Shown here one piece after another: positions 28,499 through 36,417 of a stretch of DNA of 64,000 bases; the stretch's first letter is position 1; every line of letters starts with the position of its first letter. The translations under genes and the position numbers were made by a program. The notes beneath the pieces are model-generated. The model searched no databases, was not told where the DNA came from, and was given only the letters and a program-made list of their open reading frames with translations. The DNA is from JAQBDA01 sp963709875 (lineage in GTDB: Bacteria > Chloroflexota > Anaerolineae > Anaerolineales > UBA4823), in the NCBI GenBank assembly GCA_963709875.1, contig CAVPYB010000012.1, positions 62,001 to 126,000 of the forward strand. Direction: 5' to 3'.

Positions 28499-28989
28499 CT
28501 CGAGATCGACGCAACATCACCTGCCTGGATCAACCCCGGGGTGAGCACCCGGACGTAAACGCGCGACCAGCCTGGGTGTCTTTTTTGTGAGATCCGCCCG
28601 TACTCACCATCTGTAAAAAAAGGCTCCATGCTGTTGCAGGGGGATGTGTAGCGGGTGACCTCTACCAGCACATCGGAGCCGATGCGCAGTCTGGCGCCCG
28701 GCACGACCAGGCCCCAATCCAGACCGGAGATGGTCAGGTTCTCGCCCGCCGCGCCCGGGTAGATTGGGTGACCTTCAGCCTGAAGCGCCTGGATGCGTTC
28801 CAGTGAATACAGACATAACGCTCGCTCCGGTCCACCGTGTACCTCCGGTGTGGCTTGCTGATCACCGACTAGCCCCAGAGCGGTCACTTCTGCTGAGGGC
28901 AGCGGCAGCTTCGGCACCCCCCCTTTCGAGGCACTGATCTGGAACACATAGCCTGGATATCCATCATTCCGGTCGTTACCAGCTTCCAT
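28495..28989 (-). CDS. MOSC domain protein
   Basis: 164 residues, a stand-alone MOSC domain related to the C-terminus of molybdenum cofactor sulfurases and YiiM-type proteins. It shows GGVPKLPLPSAEVTALGLVG, EVHGGPERALCLYSLERI, YPGAAGENLTISGLDW, and the conserved cysteine in TSPCNSMEPFF. Such proteins handle pyranopterin or sulfur-carrying cofactors; the precise reaction is not predictable. It begins three bases after the recF stop and is probably co-transcribed with recF. No other Moco gene is seen. Confidence 0.88.
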   Translation of the reverse strand: MEAGNDRNDGYPGYVFQISASKGGVPKLPLPSAEVTALGLVGDQQATPEVHGGPERALCLYSLERIQALQAEGHPIYPGAAGENLTISGLDWGLVVPGARLRIGSDVLVEVTRYTSPCNSMEPFFTDGEYGRISQKRHPGWSRVYVRVLTPGLIQAGDVASISS

Positions 28990-28992
28990 AAC

Positions 28993-30228
28993 TCACCTCG
29001 TACTCACCATCTGCCCGTTCTGAATCTGCCAGATTCGAGCACCTTCGACAAATCCTGCCGGGAACAGGTCAAGGTCGGTTGTCGTCAGCACAGCCTGCTC
29101 GCTCTCGCCAAGGCTGGCGAGCAAGTCCGCCCGGCGCTGAGTATCCAACTCTGCCAGCACTTCATCCAGCAAGAAAACAGGCGTATGACCGGTTTTGCCT
29201 CTCATCCACATTACTTCGGCCAGCTTGGCCGATAATACTGCGCTGCGTGACTGACCACGCGAGCCATAGATGCCCAGGTCGATGCTGTTGCATAAGAATC
29301 GCAGCTCGTCCCGGTGCGGCCCAATCGTCGTCACGCCGCGATATATCTCTTCGCTCCTGATCTTTTGAAGCTCATCATAGAATCCCTGCCGGATGGCGTT
29401 CAATGGCAATCCAGTGCGATCGAGAGGCGCCTCGAGCGGTAAGGAAAATTGCTTCTCAGGCTGCGGGAGCGGGTCGTATGCCGGCTGGTAGGACAGCCGC
29501 AGAACCTCCTTCCCGGCGGTCAGCTCATGGTGCCGGACGGCTGCCAGCCGCTCCAGCTCCTGGACGGCCTGTATGCGGGCGTAGATCAACTCGGCTCCGG
29601 AAGCTGCCAGCAGCTCATCCCAATATTGTAGCTGGCTCGGGTCGCTGCTCCTTTCCGCGATCTGCTTGAGCAGTGCATTGCGTTGGGCTAGCACACGGCT
29701 GTATTCCGACAGATTGGCGGCGTAATGCGGCCACACCTGAGCCAGGGTGAGGTTTAGATAGCGGCGGCGATCCTCCGGCGAGCCATCGATGATGCGCAGG
29801 GTTTGCGGCAAGAACAGCACGGCGTTGAACTGACCGACGATCTCGCTGAGCTTGTATTTCAACCCATCCAGCAGGACCTCTTTACGCAGCCGGGCTGTGC
29901 CGTTATTACCCTCGTTGTCCTGGATGATGCGCACTTCCAGGCGGTGAGTCTCCGCTCCAGACCGGGCAGCCTCGCCTGACCCCTGATGGCTGAAATCGGC
30001 CACGATGCGCGTCACCGCCAGCTTCTCTCGCACGGTCAGAAAATTGATCAGCTCACGATCGCTGTTGGCGCTGAAAGAGACGAAGGTAGCTAAGAAATAG
30101 ATCGCCTCCAGCAGGCTGGTCTTACCCTGTGCATTCGCCCCCACCAGCAGCAGCACCCCCTTAGGGAGGTCCAGATCCAGACGGGCAAAATTCCTAAAAT
30201 TGGTCAGCGATAAGTGGGTAAGATACAC
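28993..30228 (-). CDS. recF: DNA replication and repair protein RecF
   Basis: 411 residues. An SMC-like ATPase that helps load RecA at gapped DNA with RecO and RecR; recR lies at 57.7 kb in this window. N-terminal YLTHLSLTNFRNFARLDLDL and Walker A LVGANAQGKTSLLEAIYFLA (about 29-45) are intact, as are a signature-like SRGQSRSAVLSAKLAEV and Walker B PVFLLDEVLAELD. The start is GTG 30228. It is not next to dnaA, dnaN or gyrB, its ancestral neighbours, but sits in a def-recF-MOSC group. A 9-bp hairpin (30267-30290) lies between def and recF. Confidence 0.94.
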   Translation of the reverse strand: MYLTHLSLTNFRNFARLDLDLPKGVLLLVGANAQGKTSLLEAIYFLATFVSFSANSDRELINFLTVREKLAVTRIVADFSHQGSGEAARSGAETHRLEVRIIQDNEGNNGTARLRKEVLLDGLKYKLSEIVGQFNAVLFLPQTLRIIDGSPEDRRRYLNLTLAQVWPHYAANLSEYSRVLAQRNALLKQIAERSSDPSQLQYWDELLAASGAELIYARIQAVQELERLAAVRHHELTAGKEVLRLSYQPAYDPLPQPEKQFSLPLEAPLDRTGLPLNAIRQGFYDELQKIRSEEIYRGVTTIGPHRDELRFLCNSIDLGIYGSRGQSRSAVLSAKLAEVMWMRGKTGHTPVFLLDEVLAELDTQRRADLLASLGESEQAVLTTTDLDLFPAGFVEGARIWQIQNGQMVSTR

Positions 30229-30266
30229 AATGCCTCGATAGATTTGACGGGAGTTATACGAAACAG

Positions 30267-30290
30267 TTGCGGCACAACGCAGTGCCGCAA
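30267..30290 (-). terminator. Hairpin between def and recF
   Basis: A perfect stem TTGCGGCAC/GTGCCGCAA with loop AACGCA (plus-strand reading). On the minus strand it is followed by CTGTTTCG, a poor T-run, so it may be a weak terminator or a processing site between def and recF. Confidence 0.45.
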
Positions 30291-30346
30291 GTCCCGACAG
30301 CCAGAATATTATACCTTTGTAAATTCAGGGTGCCCAATACGCCGTG

Positions 30347-30862
30347 TCAGTCTGCGGCAAGCGCCTGGTTGTCCTCTTCTCCCTCCATCCGCCAGACCTT
30401 TTCCGCCAGGTCGATAAACAACACCCCATCCAGATGGTTGATCTCATGCTGGAAGATGCGCGCCAGCCAACCGCTGGCTTTGATACGGATGGGCCGGCCG
30501 CGCCGGTTCTGCCCTTTGACAACCACCTCCACCGAACGATCGACTTCCCCTACGAATCCCGGGATGGAGAGACATCCCTCTACTCCGCTCACGATCTCGG
30601 GCGAGGCTTTGACAAGCTCTGGATTGACCACGGCATACAGTTTAGGAGGGACTTCTTCGTCGTCTTCGTCGCCGAACTCGACAACAATTACGCGCAGCGG
30701 GACGTCCACCTGCGGCGCAGCCAGCCCCACACCCGGGGCCACGCGCATGGTTTCGACCATATCATCGATCAAGGTCTGCAGCTGCGAGCCAAAATCGGTC
30801 ACCTTACGGGCTTTTCGACGCAAAATGGGTGCCGGATGAACTACGATATTAAGTTCTGCCAT
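30347..30862 (-). CDS. def: Peptide deformylase
   Basis: 171 residues. Removes the formyl group from the N-terminal methionine of new proteins. All three catalytic motifs are present: GVGLAAPQV (residues 44-52), EGCLSIPG (95-102, metal-ligand cysteine 97) and QHEINHLDG (138-146, ligands His139 and His143, catalytic Glu140). It sits 34 bases downstream of the cNMP-binding membrane protein gene on the same strand. fmt, its frequent partner, is not in the window. Confidence 0.96.
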   Translation of the reverse strand: MAELNIVVHPAPILRRKARKVTDFGSQLQTLIDDMVETMRVAPGVGLAAPQVDVPLRVIVVEFGDEDDEEVPPKLYAVVNPELVKASPEIVSGVEGCLSIPGFVGEVDRSVEVVVKGQNRRGRPIRIKASGWLARIFQHEINHLDGVLFIDLAEKVWRMEGEEDNQALAAD

Positions 30863-30896
30863 TAAATCCTCTTATTTCTCGATACCGGCTGTTATT

Positions 30897-32609
30897 TTAC
30901 CCCCGAAGTATATCCCAATCCGTCTCGCTTTCGATCATCTGTTTGATATCTGCCTGGTCTTTATACTCGAGCAGCCAGCGCAGCATTTGTTCTCGCTCCT
31001 GGGCGGCTTCTAGCTCGTCTTTATAGCGGCTCAGCGCCTCGATGTAATCGGATACATCCTGGTGCACCTGATCGGGATTATATACCCCTCGAAATATGAA
31101 GCGCGTCTCACCTACATTGATGATCACATTCCCGTAATTGAACGCCAGCTGGATGATCCCATCACGTGAGTGTTCCAGGCTGAGGATCAACTCCAGGGGA
31201 GCTGTCTTCTTCATCTCATCGCCCAAAGGCTTGCGTTCGATATCCCGGATCTGGTCCGGCGCCAGCTGGTAAATATCATTGCTCCAGTCCACGTAGCCAT
31301 AGACCCACCAGCCCATGAGCGCGATGAAAGACATAAAATATACACCAAACATAAGGGTTGAGGAGAAAAAGTCCTGCTGACCGGTCACCACATTATTTAT
31401 CTGCAGGCTCACCCAGACCAGGAGCATAACCAGCAGAAAGGTCGGTATCCAGGTTTTTCTGATCAGCAGCAGCCAGTGCTTGCGGTATGTGATGACATTT
31501 TCCTGTTCATAACGCACGACAAACAGCATGTTCATAAAATGCCGCCAGCTGCCGGGTTTCGCCTGCACCCGGGGTCTGCGGCGAAAACTCGGGCTAACCA
31601 GACCCGAGTCTGAGCTGCCATTTTCTACCGGCAGCCCGAGGCGCTCGCGCAAGGCACGCCGTATCGCCGCCTGCTCAGCCTGTTTGCCGAAGTAGCCCGC
31701 CCGCTTTTTAAGACCTTCCACATAAAATGCGAACAGGTCTGGGTCTGAAGCCCTGGTCATTTTGATCCCACCCGTAAATGTGCGCACGTCCACATTACCA
31801 TAACCCAACACCCTTCCAAACCAGGTCTTGGTCACATTTACAGCCAGGATCTGAGTCAGGGGCGCCTCCCGGCGGCTGTTATATAGCAAGACCACCTTCT
31901 CAAGCCAGAGCACACGCTGGTTTGTCACGATATAAAAATCGTTGCCCCAATCCACCCACCTCCACACTGTCCAGAACAGCGACCCGAGAATGCCGAACGC
32001 CCCAATGAAGGCAGCCAGGTTATAAATGAAGGAGGAGTTATACGCAGACAGCCCGAATGCCAGAACCGGGATGAAGAGCAGGCCAATACCTATTGAGATG
32101 AGAATGGATGTCCATAAAAACAGTTCGTGCTTGCGCTTGATAATATAAACGACTTCATCCTCACCCATCCACTCGAAGTCCTCCCGATATGCAAGCTGCC
32201 GGCTCTCTGAGGTCACCAACAGCATCTTGCGCGCCAGCGGATATTCCTCCAGCATCTTTTCGAAGAGCGCTCGATCGAGATACAGCAGCATGGTCGGCTC
32301 TATGGTGGTGATGGTTGCGGAGGATACCTGGTCGATGACCAGGCTCTCTTCGCCAAAGTATTCGCCTTTACCCATGACGACCAGGAATTTGTCTTCATCC
32401 CCCTCTTTGCGGGTTACTTTGACCCGACCAGAGAATATTACGAAAAACCGGTCTCCGGCTTCGTCCTCACGGATGATAGTCTTATTTTTTTCAAAGGTAA
32501 CCGGGCGGAAGCGCGCCACCAGGTGCGCGATCTGAGCCGTGTTCAGATCGTGGAACAAGAATAGATGTCTTAGCAATTCCGCATACTGCGGGACCAGGTC
32601 GTCTACCAT
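30897..32609 (-). CDS. Cyclic nucleotide-binding membrane protein with PH-like domains
   Basis: 570 residues. An N-terminal cNMP-binding domain (about 10-130) has VFSGRVKVTRKEGDEDKF-like strands and the cap GEYFGEESLVID, resembling the phosphate-binding cassette. Two hydrophobic helices follow (about 165-220) with VDWGNDFYIVTNQRVLWLEK, a bacterial PH-like (bPH2/YdbT-like) start, and TQILAVNVTKTWFGRVLGYG. After a linker, a second pair of helices (about 395-445) and a second VDWSNDIYQLAPDQIRDIER copy occur, so the membrane/PH unit is duplicated. There is no DNA-binding domain. This suggests nucleotide-controlled activity at the membrane; function is unknown. Confidence 0.8.
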   Translation of the reverse strand: MVDDLVPQYAELLRHLFLFHDLNTAQIAHLVARFRPVTFEKNKTIIREDEAGDRFFVIFSGRVKVTRKEGDEDKFLVVMGKGEYFGEESLVIDQVSSATITTIEPTMLLYLDRALFEKMLEEYPLARKMLLVTSESRQLAYREDFEWMGEDEVVYIIKRKHELFLWTSILISIGIGLLFIPVLAFGLSAYNSSFIYNLAAFIGAFGILGSLFWTVWRWVDWGNDFYIVTNQRVLWLEKVVLLYNSRREAPLTQILAVNVTKTWFGRVLGYGNVDVRTFTGGIKMTRASDPDLFAFYVEGLKKRAGYFGKQAEQAAIRRALRERLGLPVENGSSDSGLVSPSFRRRPRVQAKPGSWRHFMNMLFVVRYEQENVITYRKHWLLLIRKTWIPTFLLVMLLVWVSLQINNVVTGQQDFFSSTLMFGVYFMSFIALMGWWVYGYVDWSNDIYQLAPDQIRDIERKPLGDEMKKTAPLELILSLEHSRDGIIQLAFNYGNVIINVGETRFIFRGVYNPDQVHQDVSDYIEALSRYKDELEAAQEREQMLRWLLEYKDQADIKQMIESETDWDILRG

Positions 32610-32757
32610 ATCAGCATTTTAGCATGAGTTGCAAATTCCAGACCAGGTATAACGGGAACACAGTCAATTCCATCACGCCTTCTTATCCAGGCAGGCGAAG
32701 GATAAATCGGTGTTAGAATTGTTTCCCGGGCGATTCGCCGGGATAGAATAGTAAATA

Positions 32758-32851
32758 TAGGAGTTACGCAGTTCACGGGGTAATCGGGGGTGTTTTGGCG
32801 GGCTGTGCCCGCCAAAACACCCCCAACCCTCCCCCAAGTGCGTAAGTCCTA
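32758..32851. mobile_element. MITE (copy B) with terminal inverted repeats
   Basis: Left end TAGGAGTTACGCAG (32758-32771) is an inverted match (12/14) of right end GTGCGTAAGTCCTA (32838-32851). Inside is an 18-bp perfect palindrome centred on TGT (32786-32824). There is no coding capacity in 94 bp. The outermost TA could be the target duplication, as for IS630/Tc1-like elements. It sits in the 5' region of the phosphohexomutase gene, seven bases before its ribosome binding site. Confidence 0.75.
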
Positions 32852-32870
32852 AAATATAAGGAGATCCTGT

Positions 32871-34331
32871 ATGCCAATTCATTTCGGCACAGATGGATGG
32901 CGAGCCGTTATTTCAGATACCTTTACGTTCCACAATCTGCGCATGGTGACGCAGGCGATTGCCGATGCGATCACCTCTGACTCGTGGAATAATGGTGTTA
33001 CCGGTCAAGGCAGCCCGGATATGCGCTCGATTATCGTTGGGTTCGATACGCGCTTCCTGTCTGACCGGTATGCCAGTGAGGTTGCACGTGTCATGGCTGC
33101 CAACGGCTACAAAGTCCACCTGGCCCAGGCAGATGCGCCAACTCCTGCTATATCGTATATCGTACGCCAGATGGGTGCCGCCGCCGGTATTATGATCACA
33201 GCCTCCCACAATGCCCCGCGCTACAATGGATTAAAGCTCAAAGGGGCCTATGGAGGTTCGGCTCTGAGAGAGCAGTGCCGGCAGGTTGAAGTGTATTTGA
33301 ACGATAATGAGGAACGTGCTCGCGGCCCCAACCTGATGGATTTCGACCAGGCGCGTCAGCTGGGCTTGATCATGCGCTTCAACCCACTTCCAGAGTACTA
33401 CGCCCACCTGCGCCAGCTGATCGACTTCGACGCCATCGCGGAAAACCCCCAACGCCTGGTCGTCGATTCGATGTATGGCTCAGGCAGGGGCGTGATCAAA
33501 GGCATCCTTAAAGGCACCGGCTGTGAAGTGCGTGAGATACGCGGTGAGATGAACCCCGGGTTCGGGGGTGTGCATCCGGAGCCTATCGGAAAATATCTCA
33601 GCGCCCTGGCGGGCGCGATCAGCACCCATATGGGAGATTTCGGTCTGGCTACGGATGGAGATGCTGACCGCATCGGAGCCATGGATGAACGCAGCAACTT
33701 CGTTGACCCGCACAAAATTATGGCTCTGGCATTGATCCACCTGGTGGAGAAGCGCGGCTGGCGCGGCCCGGTCGTGCGTACGGTATCCACCACGCGCATG
33801 ATCGACCGTCTGGCACAGCGCTACGACCTGCCTATCTATGAAACTCCGGTCGGCTTCAACCATATTGCGGATTATATGCTGAAGGAAGATATCCTGATCG
33901 GCGGAGAAGAATCAGGAGGCATCTCCTTCCGAGGCCACATACCTGAGGGGGATGGTGTCTTGATGGGTCTGCTGCTGATCGAAATGATCGCCTCATCCGG
34001 AAAATCGCTGAACAAGCTGGTTGATGAATTGCTGGAATCTGCCGGACCGGCCCATTACCAGCGCAATGACCTGCGCTTGAAACACCCCATCGCGAAAGAG
34101 CGCATGAAGAAACATCTGCTGGATGGAGCGCCTGCCAATATCGCCGGGGTACAAGTAGACCAGATCCAAACGACCGATGGGGTAAAGTATGTGCTGACCG
34201 ATAACTCGTGGCTGTTGATCCGCCCTTCAGGCACGGAACCGGTGCTGCGGGTCTACGCTGAAGGGCGCAGCCCAGAGATGGTCGAATCCATGCTCAAGTT
34301 CGGGGAAGAAATGGCAGCCAGCGCCGACTAA
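32871..34331 (+). CDS. Phosphoglucomutase/phosphomannomutase family enzyme
   Basis: 486 residues, alpha-D-phosphohexomutase superfamily. It interconverts hexose 1- and 6-phosphates for polysaccharide and envelope precursors. FGTDGWRAVISD opens the protein. The catalytic serine loop is TASHNAPRYNG (110-120), the metal loop TDGDADRIGA, sugar-binding GGEESGGISF, and phosphate-binding RPSGTEPVLRVYAEG near the C-terminus. The family's usual TASHNP is TASHNAP here. AAGGAG with seven-base spacing precedes ATG 32871. Whether glucose, mannose or glucosamine phosphate is preferred cannot be told. A MITE lies directly upstream and a terminator follows. Confidence 0.93.
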   Translation: MPIHFGTDGWRAVISDTFTFHNLRMVTQAIADAITSDSWNNGVTGQGSPDMRSIIVGFDTRFLSDRYASEVARVMAANGYKVHLAQADAPTPAISYIVRQMGAAAGIMITASHNAPRYNGLKLKGAYGGSALREQCRQVEVYLNDNEERARGPNLMDFDQARQLGLIMRFNPLPEYYAHLRQLIDFDAIAENPQRLVVDSMYGSGRGVIKGILKGTGCEVREIRGEMNPGFGGVHPEPIGKYLSALAGAISTHMGDFGLATDGDADRIGAMDERSNFVDPHKIMALALIHLVEKRGWRGPVVRTVSTTRMIDRLAQRYDLPIYETPVGFNHIADYMLKEDILIGGEESGGISFRGHIPEGDGVLMGLLLIEMIASSGKSLNKLVDELLESAGPAHYQRNDLRLKHPIAKERMKKHLLDGAPANIAGVQVDQIQTTDGVKYVLTDNSWLLIRPSGTEPVLRVYAEGRSPEMVESMLKFGEEMAASAD

Positions 34332-34358
34332 GCCGTTCCTTTGCTACCATAAAAACTA

Positions 34359-34399
34359 AGAGAGCAGATGGCTGGTGTGCCACTGCTCTCTGCATTTTA
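34359..34399 (+). terminator. Terminator of the phosphohexomutase gene
   Basis: AGAGAGCAG/CTGCTCTCT outer stem and TGGC/GCCA inner stem with one bulged A, followed by GCATTTTATT. It lies 28 bases after the stop codon. Confidence 0.8.
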
Positions 34400-34477
34400 T
34401 TAGACGCAGCTACCAACCCGGGCAGCAGTGCCTGGGTTTTACCTTTAAAGACCCTTTTGAAGCGATTGTCCCGGCGG

Positions 34478-35080
34478 CTATGCCGTTCGCAGACGCCTGG
34501 CTAGGAAAATGACCACAATCAGCAGGATCGCCATCCCCATCAGACCGGGGATCCCGACCTCATCCATAAACCCGGTCGATGGAAGTGCGGTTGAGGTAGG
34601 CTGCACCGTCAGCTGGGCTTCAGCCGCCTGTGTCAGCAGCGCTGCTACCGTCGCCGTCCTGGGATCGTCGGTTGGCACCGGTGTGTTGGTCGGTACGGCG
34701 AGCAGGGGTGTTGGGGAAGAAGTCGCCGTGAAAGGCTCTGGCGTGGATGTTTGTGTTGGCGTAAGTGTAAAGAACGCCGCAGCCGAGGTCTGAGTAATTG
34801 CCAATGCAACTGCTGTGTTCTGAGCGTTGAGTTCGGCTACCTGAGTGGCTTGCTGGCTCCTCTGGCGCGGCAAGAAATACATGGCATAAGCCACGATACA
34901 AATCAGCGCCAGGATTGTGACAGCACCCAGAATGCCGGCAACAATCAAGAAAGTGCGGTTGCCCGATTCTTCTGGAGGTGGTGCATCCTCCGATCCGAAA
35001 TCTGAATCCAGGTCAGCGTCCAGGTCTGAATCCATTTCAGAATCCAATCGCATTTCATTCATTTCGTCTTCAAAGGTCAT
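34478..35080 (-). CDS. Membrane protein with Thr/Pro-rich stalk and LPXTG-like C-terminus
   Basis: 200 residues. An acidic N-terminus (EMDSDLDADLDSDFGSEDAP) precedes a transmembrane helix (about 43-70). A long Thr/Ser/Pro-rich stretch follows (TLTPTQTSTPEPFTATSSPT, TNTPVPTDDPRTATVAALL). The end carries LPSTG, a hydrophobic helix (GMAILLIVVIFLARR) and a basic tail, which is the layout of a sortase sorting signal. The N-terminal helix has no cleavage site, so it could be anchored twice. It lies on the same strand as, and 66 bases downstream of, the KOW-like gene. No sortase is in the window. Function unknown. Confidence 0.7.
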   Translation of the reverse strand: MTFEDEMNEMRLDSEMDSDLDADLDSDFGSEDAPPPEESGNRTFLIVAGILGAVTILALICIVAYAMYFLPRQRSQQATQVAELNAQNTAVALAITQTSAAAFFTLTPTQTSTPEPFTATSSPTPLLAVPTNTPVPTDDPRTATVAALLTQAAEAQLTVQPTSTALPSTGFMDEVGIPGLMGMAILLIVVIFLARRLRTA

Positions 35081-35146
35081 TGCACACTCCTCCTGATGAA
35101 TTCCTCACAGATAAATGGAATCTTCTGTGACATTCGTCTAGCCCAC

Positions 35147-36201
35147 CTACACCAGCACTTCCAGGTTGACTAATGGTACCACAACGTTGTCACCATTTTC
35201 CAATTGAATTTCGCCTGCCTGAGCTTTGATTCCATTCGGCAGCAGAGCCAGCCCGGGGCGGATGACCTGCAGAACACCCAGCTGACCCGCATAAGGCGCG
35301 CGTGTGATCAGCACCTTCTGTCCAGGCAGAAAGTCAACCGTTTCTCTGGGCAGCCCGATGTTCCCTGTGGCTGGCAATTGGATGATCACCTCTGGGCGCT
35401 TGCCCGAAAATCTATCCCACATCTCCGCATTGACGGCTACTTCGCGCCTTTCGTTGGTTGAGAGCAGCTTGAATGCTGCACTGTTCATGGGCTGCCGTCC
35501 AATTCCATCTGTCGTAAATACCGGGTAGGGTACTTTGGTGGCATATGCGATTAAAGCAGCATCAAGGCTTCCGAGCACCACCCCGCGCAGGGGCAGCTCT
35601 GCACCCAGCTTCAAGACTTGAGCATTGATGCATTTGCCGCCCATCACCACCGAACCACGCAGGCTGACGTCCAATTGCTCTGCCTGCAGCTCCTCCTCAG
35701 GGGTCTTCGCCAGGACATGCATCAGCCCAAAATCAATGCGACCGTTGCCCCACACTCCCTGGATCAACGCTCCGGTTGTTTCAATGATCACGCCATGGTC
35801 TCCAACCACATCGGCGATTGATCCCGGCGTACCAGCTTTCAATTCGAGTGCAGGTCCTTCGATCTCAAGAAGAATCTGCCCTCTCCGGCAACGATCACCC
35901 GCCCATTCTTGCTGGCGCGGATGACACGCTTGGTAAACCCTACCGGACCCGCAAGCACGTCGCCCTCGGCGACTTGATCTCCTGCCTGGCAGTGCATATT
36001 ACGATCGGCGTCTTTGACAGGCAGTCCCAGCCCGCGTGCGACATCCAACAGCAAGTGCTCGGGGTTGAGGCTTGCCTCAGCGACGACATCGGTCGCGGAG
36101 ACTTTCTGACCTTTGCGGACGGAAATTCGCCCCGCAACCGGAAGCAATCTCTCCCGGCGGATGCTCGTAATTGGAAGGATGTGTGTCACCTGAGCTAACA
36201 T
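35147..36201 (-). CDS. Barrel-sandwich/KOW-like protein of unknown function, one apparent frameshift
   Basis: Two open frames, 35839-36201 and 35147-35842, join into one protein of about 350 residues if one base is restored near 35880 (GAGAGGGCAG). The joined segment then reads VIVAGEGQILLEIEGPALEL without interruption. The N-terminal half has repeated short beta motifs (LLPVAGRISVRKGQKVSATD, CQAGDQVAEGDVLAGP) like biotinyl/lipoyl or RnfC-type barrel-sandwich hybrids, but lacks an obvious lipoyl lysine site. The C-terminus (GQKVLITRAPYAGQLGVLQV, NGDNVVVPLVNLEVLV) resembles a KOW/SH3-like barrel. It is separated from the MutL-like gene by the 22-bp repeat array. Function unknown. Confidence 0.65.
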
Positions 36202-36231
36202 TTAAGAAATTCCTGATCGAAATAATGCAAG

Positions 36232-36407
36232 ATCGGTGCCATCAAGCCAGACCGATGGTGCCATCAAGCCAGACCGATGGTGCCATCAAGCCAGACCGAT
36301 GGTGCCATCAAGCCAGACCGATGGTGCCATCAAGCCAGACCGATGGTGCCATCAAACAAATCCGATGGTGCCATCAAGCAAATCCGATGGTGCCATCAAG
36401 TGATACC
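36232..36407. repeat. 22-bp tandem repeat array (8 units)
   Basis: Eight consecutive units with a 22-base period (unit starts 36254, 36276, 36298, 36320, 36342, 36364, 36386, and a first imperfect unit at about 36232). Each holds GATGGTGCCATC, in which GATGG and CCATC are self-complementary, then a 10-base spacer. The spacer is AAGCCAGACC in the first units and AAACAAATCC or AAGCAAATCC in later ones. A degenerate GATGGCATCA follows at 36411. The period is not a multiple of three, so it is not a coding repeat. Confidence 0.95.
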
Positions 36408-36417
36408 GGTGATGGCA

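Noticed and set aside
36232..36407. CRISPR array
   Set aside because: Units are directly adjacent with no unique spacers, and no cas gene is near.
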